64,000 bases of DNA from Crambe crambe (Eukaryota; Porifera; Demospongiae; Poecilosclerida; Crambeidae): NCBI GenBank assembly GCA_963924555.1, contig OZ004587.1:8138075-8202074 (forward strand), in the 5' to 3' direction. Below the pieces are notes generated by a model that was given only the letters and a program-made list of their open reading frames with translations, was not told the origin of the DNA and did not search any database. Position 1 is the first letter of the stretch; the number at the start of each line of letters is the position of its first letter. Shown piece by piece: positions 52,463-61,834 of the stretch. Both the position numbers and the translations under genes were made by a program.

Positions 52463-55160
52463 TTACTGCTGGGGAGGGTATGGTGCGTATTTCTGTGGAT
52501 CAGCATAAGGTGGAGGAGCCTTCTCTTGTAAGGTGTTTGGAGCTGGGTGGTAGGCCTGCTGTGACGATGAAGAGTTGGAGACCACAGCATAGGGAGCTGC
52601 TGACATAGCGGTGGTGGTGATGCGAGTCCTGCGGCGACTGGAAACACAGCATGCCACGATGCAAATGATAGTGATGGGAATGACAATTACGAGAATGAAA
52701 CCAGCAACACTCACGCCCACTATAAGTCCAATAGAGACTACTGGACGGCCACATACTGCAGAGAGAGATAATCATTGTGAGTTAAGGTTTGATTTCTACA
52801 AAACTGCATGCTAGCAAAATGTGTCGAATAAGAAAATTTTTAACCCCAGACTACAGTGAATCCCAACCGATTGCTTAATTCCTTGTTGCGGCAATGAAGT
52901 CCATGTTGCCCTTGTACTAAGTAGTAAGTAAATGGATACATACATCAGGAAGTCCTACAATGTTCTGTAGTAAACTCAAGGGCTTCCAAACCTTATAAAA
53001 ACCTGTAGCTTAAAATTATTTGCGACAAATTTCCACACCCAACACACAGCAACCTCTATGCATGATCAGCAGCTCAGCCTACAAAGAATGTTCAGTGTCC
53101 ATGCCTTTGCCATTCAAAGAGCTTTTTGAAAATAAATACCGATTACTAATGCTCTATACTGTCCATTGCAGGGGGAGTCACTAAACAGTGGATCGGACTC
53201 TGACCTATAATGAGATTCCTAGGATAGCTATCTCATAATACAGTACCAAGTACACATACCTCTAGAGAAACACTGAAAAGATTGGATACCTGTCATATTA
53301 GCTAAGATAAACGATTCTTACCCCAACACAAAGCACAAGTTTATATTAGTTACTTGCAAGTGAAATCAACACAAGACTGGTTTTGAAAATGTGTTGTAGC
53401 ACTAGCTACATTGTTTATCTTGTGGGGAATTGATTATGTTTCTGAAAGCCAACCCTACAAAGGATGCTCTTTTGGGCCCCTTTCCCACAGCATTAGTCTC
53501 CAAGAAAAGGACAACCTCTCTATACAAAGCTGATCCCAAAGTATCCTTTACTCAGAGGATCCCATGTGGTAATGTGGTTAACTGACATGATTATATAATC
53601 ACCACAGGTATTTTACTCCATGCAGACCAGTCAGTTGTGGAGTTGTTATGTATTATTACATTTATGCTATATTGTGTAGGGAGTGTTACTACATCCACTG
53701 TATTCTGGCACAGGGGATCGGGAGCCCTCCCTATAACATATATAATCATCTCATAATGGACAAGGAGTCCAAGTGTCTCCAATTGCCAAGCAGGAAGCCT
53801 GCTAGCCAGATGTCTTGCTTCATGTTTCAACTGATTGAGTACAAACAAAGCCAAAGTGCATGTGGTTTGACATGGGTAGGAGTGCATGTGGTTTGGCATG
53901 TGTAGGAGTGCATGTGGTTTGGCGGTTTGGAAAGTAGCTCCAGATTCAGTAACTAGCTAGACCAAGGCATCTATATAGCATGCTTGATCGATGATGCTTT
54001 AAAATAATTATGTGGGACAAGTGGAACAATAGAATTAGCTACACTGTAAAAAATGGGATTTTGTTGCAGCATGTGCAAAAATGACACCACATTTTCACGC
54101 CACTGATACAGTGGTATAGTCTCTCCGTGAGAGAGACTATACCAGTGAGAGAGGAAGGCCTGGGGATGAGGCTACAACTGTAGCACACTTGCTATGTTAC
54201 TGTGACACCCAAGAGTGTCATGGGTGCACCTTTTGGTACACTTCTTACTGTGTCAAGTGCATGGCGGGGTGTCATTTTTGCACAGTTTTGAACCCATTTT
54301 TGGCGTACATGTAGCAATGACACCCCATTACACTGTAGACACAGTCTAGCTGGCTGGAACTTTACTTACATTTATTAGCAGCATCTGCAATATCACTTCT
54401 TCCACAACTCCTGTATACTTGCACAATTTCGTCTATGCAGGGGGTATTGCTGCAGATGGATTTGATCTGCAGAATCAAGTGGAGAAGTACGTAGCAGGAT
54501 AGGTCATAGCTAGTTCTCTATGTGAAATAAGTACCCAGCCAGACAACTATATATTCGAGATTGGGGAATACCAAATTAGCTTAGACCTAACAACTGTTCA
54601 AAAAGGAAATTTGGCATCCGCTTATTTTTTGATCCTCACTGTCTTGAATGGCACTGTACAGTAGTGAGTAATATGCCATGCACTGGTATTTTGTATGGGG
54701 GCACCAAATCATCAGATTGGGACTATGTATATATTCGAGCACCAGGAAATAAGCTGATCATCACAACTGTTGCATCAGTCCTCTATAGCTAATAGATGAA
54801 ACAGAGTGTCTGATCGATCTAAGATCAGTCATGATAGCTTCTAATACTCTGTTTACAATTTAGATGTTGTCAATTTGTGTTAACAAGATACATAGCCCAA
54901 GTACTGATTGGTGCGAGACTAGCTTTTAATGATTTCGTGAATTCTAAAATTAAGATTTAGAGTTTGGGGTCCTAACTTGAGTAACCATATTCTGCACTTA
55001 CACTAGTAATAGTGGTGAGTCCTAGGCAACTACTGAGGCCGTTTCGCGAGATAACCCGTTGAAAGCATTGAAAGTCGTCTGAACTTGGCAGTGGAAAGTC
55101 TTGGGAGACGGTCACTGCAAGAGCACATGATAAAATTAATCCTGCAAAAAAGATCTTCAT
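52463..55160 (-). CDS. CGRSD-6: six-Cys ectodomain, one TM, short PPxY tail
   Basis: Three exons: 55002-55160, 54370-54466 (97 nt) and 52463-52755, 182 residues. Signal peptide MKIFFAGLILSCALAVTVS, then DDFQCFQRVISRNGLSSC (exon 1), IKSICSNTPCIDEIVQVYRS plus CGRSDIADAAN (exon 2), and LCGRPVVS opening exon 3. TM helix GLIVGVSVAGFILVIVIPIT, juxtamembrane CIVACCVSSRRRT, and a tail of about 55 residues with KAPPPYADPQKYAPYPPQQ (PPxY). All three exons are near-duplicates of CGRSD-8. Confidence 0.9.
53455..53572. mobile_element. Palindromic element fragment in CGRSD-6 intron 2
   Basis: 'gtctccaagaaaaggacaac' and 'atcctttactcagaggatcc', similar to the diverged copy at 22668-22823. Confidence 0.65.
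54040..54345. other. Intron 2 segment of CGRSD-6 rich in tgacaccc/gggtgtca words
   Basis: 'aatgacaccacattttcacg', 'tgacacccaagagtgtcatg' and 'gggtgtcatttttgcacag' form loose inverted repeats; a half of the 31219 hairpin word lies at 54148-54172. Probably a decayed fold-back element. Confidence 0.5.
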
Positions 55161-55368
55161 TTTTTTTCTCTTCTTTGCGACGGCTGGAGTGTTAAAGTGA
55201 TGATCGATCAGCGTTGACTTAGAATTGCCAAGCAAGGATGTCACCTAGAAGTCTGTGCGTGTGAGCGCGAGACTATTAAATCAAAATATGCTGCATGGAG
55301 ACAATAAAAAATAATGAACTGTGCAATGTGGGTGGAGCATCAAATTGAGCTGTCAGGAGTGTACACCA

Positions 55369-56090
55369 TCAATTTTGGTTGTTCGTACTAGGCAGAGGCT
55401 GAGAAACAAACTCTTCCTTGGAAACTTCAGCATTTGTGTCAGTATTGGTCTGTGGATAAGTAGCCATTGGAGTGGAGTATGTAGAATTGGAAGCAGCACT
55501 TGGAGCAGTAGTGGATATTGCTGGTGGTTCAGACTGGTAATTGGTAGAAACGACATTATCGTCCTGTGTGGTTGTTCCCCTGCGACGAGATCCCTTGTAA
55601 AGCGACAACACGATGCAAACCGTGACGAGGATGACACCAATGGGCACCACAAGGAAGAGAATGAAAATGGCAACACATACGCCAACAATGATCCCAACTA
55701 TGTTAGTACTGCTGCCACTACTCCCTCTTGTTGCTGGGCCACGACTTGTAGCTGTGATATCAACTATAATAATAAGCATGATATAACATTAATTACAGTC
55801 AATGGAACCTCTGATAAAGGACACTCTGAAAGAGGACAAACCTCTCAACCATGGACATGCCAAAAGTATACAAAATTACCTCCAAGAGAGGACAACCTCA
55901 GGATAAAAGGTTGGATCCCAAATGTGTCCCAAATGTGTCCATTATTAATCGGAGGTTCCACTGTAGCTACATGTGCCTACCAGTTCCCGCACAGTTGAGC
56001 TCATCAGAACAGTCTTGACAGTTGCAGTTGCTATTGCACCTGTTGCTTATGAAACTTGTGCACATTCCGTTATCACAGGGATACCCACTC
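55369..56090 (-). CDS. LDLa-1: LDL-receptor class A domain plus TM gene (5' end not found)
   Basis: Two exons are clear: 55981-56090 and 55369-55763, joined in phase 1, the same phase as the TM exons of the CGRSD genes. The first encodes an LDL-receptor class A module, GYPCDNGMCTSFISNRCNSN then CNCQDCSDELNC, with the D-C-S-D-E calcium-site signature. The second encodes a Ser/Gly linker, TM helix (GIIVGVCVAIFILFLVVPIG, then VILVTVCIVL) and a Ser/Thr/Tyr-rich tail ending STNNQN, without PPxY. The LDLa exon enters in phase 2, which the adjacent orphan signal exon (56110-56262) cannot supply. The true first exon is therefore missing or lies elsewhere. Confidence 0.75.
55797..55970. mobile_element. 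Palindromic element copy in the LDLa-1 intron
   Basis: 'caatggaacctctgataaag', 'gagaggacaacctcaggata' and 'taatcggaggttccactgta'. Orthologous in position to the copy at 61545-61712 in LDLa-2, so it predates the duplication. Confidence 0.9.
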
Positions 56091-56109
56091 CTATATACAA
56101 GCTGGAGAG

Positions 56110-56262
56110 AACTTTAGCTAAAGCTGGTACAGCTGATGAGATTATCCCGGATAGCAACTCGCCAAATGCATTGGAGATCAGCTGCAGATGGTGGTGGTAC
56201 TTGGGAGGTAGCCACTGCTAGCACACAAAATAGAACTACTCCTGCCAGAAAGATCTTCATTT
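56110..56262 (-). pseudogene. CGRSD-7: orphan signal exon fused to the LDLa-1 upstream sequence
   Basis: Reads MKIFLAGVVLFCVLAVATSQ, then DLQCIWRVAIRDNLISCTS, almost the CGRSD-5 exon 1. Where CGRSD-5 continues 'gtaatttcagctaatgtaag', this copy switches after 'tgtaccag' into 'ctttagctaaagttctctcc', which in LDLa-2 precedes the LDLa exon (near 61850). The donor is lost and an in-frame TAA follows. Confidence 0.85.
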
Positions 56263-56614
56263 CTTTGGATGCAAGCAGGGACTTTCTATCTCAGAGTTGC
56301 CTAATTCATAGTTGCCAACCTCTCAAAATCAAAAAGGAGGGACATAATCCATGATATAAAAGTGGGAGTTTTGGAGAAAAAAAAATAGGGAAAATTGGAC
56401 AAACTATTTCATGCCTTGTTAGAGGGACAACAATTAGAAATACTGACATTTTTGGAGGGACAGGCTCTCCGCGAGACTATGATTTGACCATCATTATTGT
56501 TGCACAATGAAATCAATCAAATGAAATAGGTACAGGTACAATAAACAAGCTAGAGAATCTCAAGTCAAATAAAGTGTTCTAGCTAATTAAAATACTTTCA
56601 GTGTTCCAAGGCTG

Positions 56615-59600
56615 TTACTGCTGGGGAGGGTATGGTGCGTATTTCTGTGGATCAGCATAAGGTGGAGGAGCCCTCTCTTGTATGGTGTTTGGAACTGGGT
56701 GGTAGGCTTGCTGTGACGATGAAGAGTTGGAGACCACAGCATAGGGAACTGCTGATGTGGCGGTGGTGGTGATGTGAGTCCTGCGGCGACTAGAAACACA
56801 GCATACCACAATGCAAATGATAGTGATGGGAATGACAATCATGAGAATGAAACCAGCAACACTCACGCCCACTATAAGTCCAATAGGGACTACTGGACCA
56901 CATACTGCAGAGAGAGATAATCATTGTGAGTTTAAGATTTAAAAACTGCATGGATTATGTAATGATGAACCAATGAATGAACTAGAGCTCATAGAATTCA
57001 ATGTCCCCGCTGTAAAGTATCTTGTAAGGATCATTAATTATTGCACGTGCAATCTATATCCAGCAGGATTGAATTATGTCTTGGAGGTGGAAAAACATCC
57101 ACCAAGAGGGTGTTCTTTCAGCATTATGGCTTCAAAAAAACATCTAGCAAAATGTGTTGAATAAGAAAATTTTTAACCCCAGACATATTTATAGTGATTG
57201 CTAACCCGATTGCTTAACCCCTTGCTGTGGCCATGAAGTCCATGTTGCCCTTGTACTAAGTAGTAAGCAAGCCTTTAATGGATACATGCATCCTACATCA
57301 GGACTAATAACTACCTAAGCAAGCTCAAGGGATTTAATCTTCCAAACCTACAATGCATTATAACTCTGTAGCAAACTCAAGAGCTTCCAAACCTTAGCTT
57401 AAAAGTATTTGTGAGAAATTTAAACAGCAAGCAACCTCCTATACACAATGACAGCCACTATACAGGGCTTCAAAGATAGGTAAGGGTACAAAATGATCAA
57501 CAGCTCAGCCTATACAAAGAATGTTCAGTACCAGAGGAAGTCCGACATCCGGGTATCAATATGCATCAGCAAATTAGCATCACGTATTGGATTGAATTGA
57601 CACTCGGGCCTCTGGTTCAGTCCCATACTAGGTCCATGCCTTTACCACTCAAAGAAATTAAATACCGCTCTATACTGTCCATTGCAGGGGGGAGTCAATA
57701 AACAGTGGATCGGACTGGACTGATCTCTGACCTATAATGAGATTCCTAGGATACACAGCTATACCTCTAGAGAAACACTGAAAGATTGGACACCTGTCTA
57801 CCCCAACAGAAAGCACAAGTTTATATTAGCTACTTGCAAGTGAAATCAACACAACAGTTTACACTAAGACATGATCACTTCCTGTAAGACTAATGTGTTA
57901 GCCAGATGTCTGGCTTCATGATTGAGTACCTTACATTCTGCAGAGTAGGAACTCTTGTTCAAAGCCGAAGTGTGGTTTGGCTGGGTAGGTTCATGAAAGT
58001 AGATATAGAAACCTAACACTTCTTAGAGCAATCAGGTTTTATCTATCATAAAATCATAATATTGCTCTTTTGTATACTTGCATGCATGCACTTCAGGGTT
58101 GTAAGCGTCTGGTATTGTTGAAGTATGTTTCTTTTTAAATTATCCCAATACACACACTAAAAACAAAAGTGCTGTATGAAAATTACTAAGCGAATTGGGT
58201 GCCGGTGGGAACAAAATGGTGTGGAGTAAACACTTTCATTTTTCAGTATGTGTCTCACAACCTATCTTATAGCTAGCTTGCTCTATTGCATGCATTTAGC
58301 CACACTGCATGTAATGGTGGTTCACCTTTTCTGCACTTCTCCCACAATTATTTTAAAGCATCATCAAAGCAGGATGCTAGATGCTGGGTCTATTTATTTA
58401 TACATTACTGGTTAATAAGCTAAGTCCTATCTCTGTTCAGTGAAGCAGGCATTATTGAATATAAAATCTCATCTAACATTAATCAAAAGAGCATATCGAA
58501 GAGCTGTCATATAGCTAGATACATTCTGGTTGGAACCTTGCTTACCATTATCAACAGCATCTGCAATATCACTTCTTCCACAACTTCTGTATGCTTGCAC
58601 AATGTCGTTTACGCAGGGCTTATTGCTGCAGATGGATTGGAGCTGCAGAATCAAGTGGAGAAGTATAGCAGGATAATATAGGCTATAGCTGTAGTTAGTT
58701 CTCTATGTGGGTTGAGCACTCAGACAACTGTTGCATCACTGCATTTAGACAATTTTATGAATAATTCCCTTTGATGTAATAAGGCACTATATCATGTAGT
58801 AACCACTTGCTAGGCCTGCAAGTGGTCAGGTATCTATGTGTCACAGTTAGAGACCTGTGGTTTCACATAGAGACCTGTGGTTTCACATAGAGACCTGTGG
58901 TTGTCATAAGACTATACACAGTTTATACTATTGTCTAAGTCAGTTAGATCATAGATAGTATATTACTGCCCCGGGATTGGAAACGGAACCAATTCCACGG
59001 GCAATCCGTGTTATGAAGTCAACGCGCGCGCTTAAATCTAATAATTATTACAGAACATACAGTGATAATGTGCAATACATACAGTGCATGCTACTAGTGA
59101 TGTGATGGACTCTTCTTCCTCTCCTTATTCATCAGTCGAGGAGGCTACTACACAATAATTATACTACACAATATAATAATTACTTTCTGGCTCAGATAGA
59201 TTTGCATGCACAAGTAAGTGATCATAAAAATTGATGCAGAGTTGCTAATAATAAATGTTATAATATTATACCATCAAAATTGTCAATGAACTTCAATGCC
59301 AAGATGCAGTCATCAGAGTTACCAACACAATTTTGCTGGAATCAATCCGGCACAGTTACTAGAGAGACACAGGAGCTGCAATGCCGGAACAATTTTTAGG
59401 GTCATGTTGCAATCTATAAATGATATTGACACTATTGATCATTTAATACTGGCATGAACTGTGGAGTGACCAGGATATCTGGAATGGAGTGCAGCAGTGG
59501 AGGTTACATGACCATTACTTTCTTGTACATAGCCGATGCTTCCTTCCTCCCATGAGTGCTCTAAGTAATTGGTTTATATTTTCACCATTAATGCAGTAAC

Positions 59601-60715
59601 ATGCATCTAATGCCACTCATTCTATAAAAGAAGGATGACTCTACTCACAAAACTAGATAATAAGCACAAACTTAAGTTATGAAGACTACCATTCCCCCGA
59701 CAAATTTTCTTCTAGTTTTCTATATCGCTAAAGTGTGGAATTTAGCCATTATACTAGTAGGAATAATTGAAATTGTGGATGCAAATTATAAATACTAACC
59801 GCCGCTTGCAGTTTCCCTGTGAAAGAGCAGCCACACGCCTCCTAGCGGACCGCTGCAGCCCGTTGCTACCCACGTAACTAGGTAAGTTTCTTGGTCGCAA
59901 ACCATAACACGGAGTGCCCGCGGAATTTTCAATTAGCCTATGCTACCGTTTCCAATCCCGTTTCCAATCCCGGGCGGTAATATACTATCTATGGTTAGAT
60001 CACTCCAGTGAGTGACTACTCTGTTTACAATAGACACCTTGGCTCCACCTCAGTATCTATTGTAAACCTCGTAGTCACTCACTGTCGTGATCTAACCTAT
60101 ACTTATATTACTCTCTGAAATACAATTGTGGGAAATACAGGCAAAGGAAATTTGGCATCCCTTATTTTCTGATGCAACAGTTGTCTCCATGGGTCTAGCT
60201 AGCTACATGCCAATCTGATGTCACAGTGAATTTGGTACCCCCGTACAAAATATCAGTGCATGCCATGTTACTCAAAACAAAATTATTATTAACACTCGTA
60301 TTGACATGAAGAATTAATTATATTCTGTACAGTGCCCTCTATCAGAGCGTCTGGCTGGTCTAAGATCATTTCTTTAGCATTGGACTCTGAAATTAATACT
60401 CCGTTTATAATTTAGAGTTGTCAATTTGTGCTAACAAGATACCAAGTGCTGATTGGTGCAAAGGCCAAAGGGAGCCTAGCGGCTAATCGTCTTAGTCTAA
60501 AATTAAGGTTTAGAGTTTCCTAACTTAAGTTGAGTAACCACGTTTCTTGCTGCACTTACATCAACAGAGAATTGTCCTTGGCAACCATTGAGGCCGCCTC
60601 GCAAGGCAACCTGTTGAACGCATTGACTGTCGTCTGAATTCGGCGGTGGAATGTTTTGGGAGACGGTCATTGCAAGAGCACATGATAAAATCAATCCTGC
60701 AAGAAAGATCTTCAT
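56615..60715 (-). CDS. CGRSD-8: six-Cys ectodomain, one TM, short PPxY tail
   Basis: Three exons: 60560-60715, 58546-58642 (97 nt) and 56615-56904, 180 residues. Signal peptide MKIFLAGLILSCALAMTVS, then DDSQCVQQVALRGGLNGC (exon 1), LQSICSNKPCVNDIVQAYRS with CGRSDIADAVDN (exon 2), and VCGPVVP opening exon 3. TM helix GLIVGVSVAGFILMIVIPIT, CIVVCCVSSRRRT and tail ERAPPPYADPQKYAPYPPQQ. It is a recent duplicate of CGRSD-6, but exon 1 differs most (RGGLNGC for RNGLSSC), so the ectodomain may be changing faster than the tail. Intron 1 (1.9 kb) contains inverted-repeat element B. Confidence 0.9.
58938..60005. mobile_element. Inverted-repeat element B
   Basis: 'tcatagatagtatattactg' + 'ccccgggattggaaacgg' at 58947-58990 is inverted at 59955-60000. 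Looser pairing continues inward ('cacgggcaatccgtgttatg' / 'cgcgggcactccgtgttatg'). It shares 'gggattggaaacg' and 'catagat' with element A. About 1.0 kb inside, no transposase ORF. Confidence 0.85.
60008..60090. repeat. Hairpin beside element B
   Basis: 'gtgagtgactac' + 'tctgtttacaatagac' pairs with 'tctattgtaaac' + 'ctcgtagtcactcac'. Confidence 0.88.
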
Positions 60716-61070
60716 TTTTTCTCGATGGCTGGAGTGTTAAAGTGAATGATCGATCAGCGTCGTTTAGAATTGCCAAGCAAAGATATCTACTGAAGTTTTC
60801 AGGTTGGTTGACCAGTAGAATTTGCGCATGTGCAAGATAAATTCAAGCGAGCAAAAATACTGTCATACAAAATGCAATGCTCTTAAATTTTGCGAGCACG
60901 AATTTAATTCTGCATTGTTGGCAAATTTTGTGTCAACCACTCAGTATATGTATATTATGTATGCGCAAATTACATACCATGCAAGAGCAGGAAAACAAAA
61001 TACGCATGCGCAGAGTTGGAGACGATCTGGATTAATTAATAATTATGAACTCTGCGACGTGGGTGGAGCA
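60716..61070. other. Intergenic gap CGRSD-8 / LDLa-2
   Basis: No exon or clear repeat; presumed promoter of CGRSD-8 and 3' flank of LDLa-2. Confidence 0.5.
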
Positions 61071-61834
61071 TCAAATTGAGAGCCTGTCTGAGTGTATACC
61101 ATTAATTTTGGTTGTTCGTACTTGGCAGAAGTTGAGAAACGAACTCTTAGAAACTTCAGCATTTGTGTCAGTATTGGTCAGTGGATAGGTAGCCATTGGG
61201 GTGGAATATGTAGAATTGGAAGCAGTACTTGAAGTAGTAGTGGACATTGCTGGTGGTTCAGACTGGTAATTGGTAGAAATGACATTATTGTATGTGTGGT
61301 TGTTCCCCTGTGACGAGGTCCCTTGTAAAGTGACAACACGATGCAAACAGTGACGAGGATGACGCCAATGGGCACCATGCACAATGAAGAGAATGAAAAT
61401 GGCAACACATATGCCAACAATGATCCCAACTATGTTAGTACTGCTACCACTACTCCCTCTTGTTGCTAAGCCACGACTTGTAGCTGTGATATCAACTATA
61501 ATAATAATAAGCATGATATCCCTAAATTAACATTAATTTCAGTCAGTGGAACCTCTGATAAAGGACACTCCAAAAGAGGACAAACTTCTCAACCATGGAG
61601 ATGCCAAAAGTAGATACACTCTATACAAAATAACCTCCAAGAGAGGACAACCTCAGGATAAAAGGTTGGGTCCCAAATGTGGCCATTATTCGGAGGTTCC
61701 ACTGTAGCTACATGTGCCTACCAGTTCCCGCACAGTTGAGCAGCTCATCAGAACAGTCTTGACAGTTGCAGTTGCTATTGCACCTGTCGCTTATGAAACT
61801 TGTGCACCTTCCATTATCACAGGGATACCCACTC
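61071..61834 (-). CDS. LDLa-2: LDL-receptor class A domain plus TM gene with compensating indels
   Basis: Two exons, 61722-61834 and 61071-61495, duplicate LDLa-1. The LDLa module reads GYPCDNGRCTSFISDRCNSN then CNCQDCSDELLNC (one extra Leu). The second exon keeps the linker and first half of the TM (GIIVGICVAIFILFIV). A 4-bp insertion near 61378 then shifts the frame, and a 1-bp loss near 61292 restores it. About 29 residues after the TM are therefore replaced by HGAHWRHPRHCLHRVVTLQG and following residues before the shared NYQSEPPA tail resumes. The C terminus also differs. No signal peptide exon was found between 61835 and the window end. Confidence 0.7.
61545..61712. mobile_element. Palindromic element copy in the LDLa-2 intron
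   Basis: 'agtggaacctctgataaagg', 'ataacctccaagagaggaca' and 'ttattcggaggttccactgt'; same position as 55797-55970. Confidence 0.9.

Noticed and set aside
55221..55697. Alternative-frame ORFs over the LDLa-1 tail exon
   Set aside because: The frame chosen is the only one continuing the LDLa exon and TM helix.
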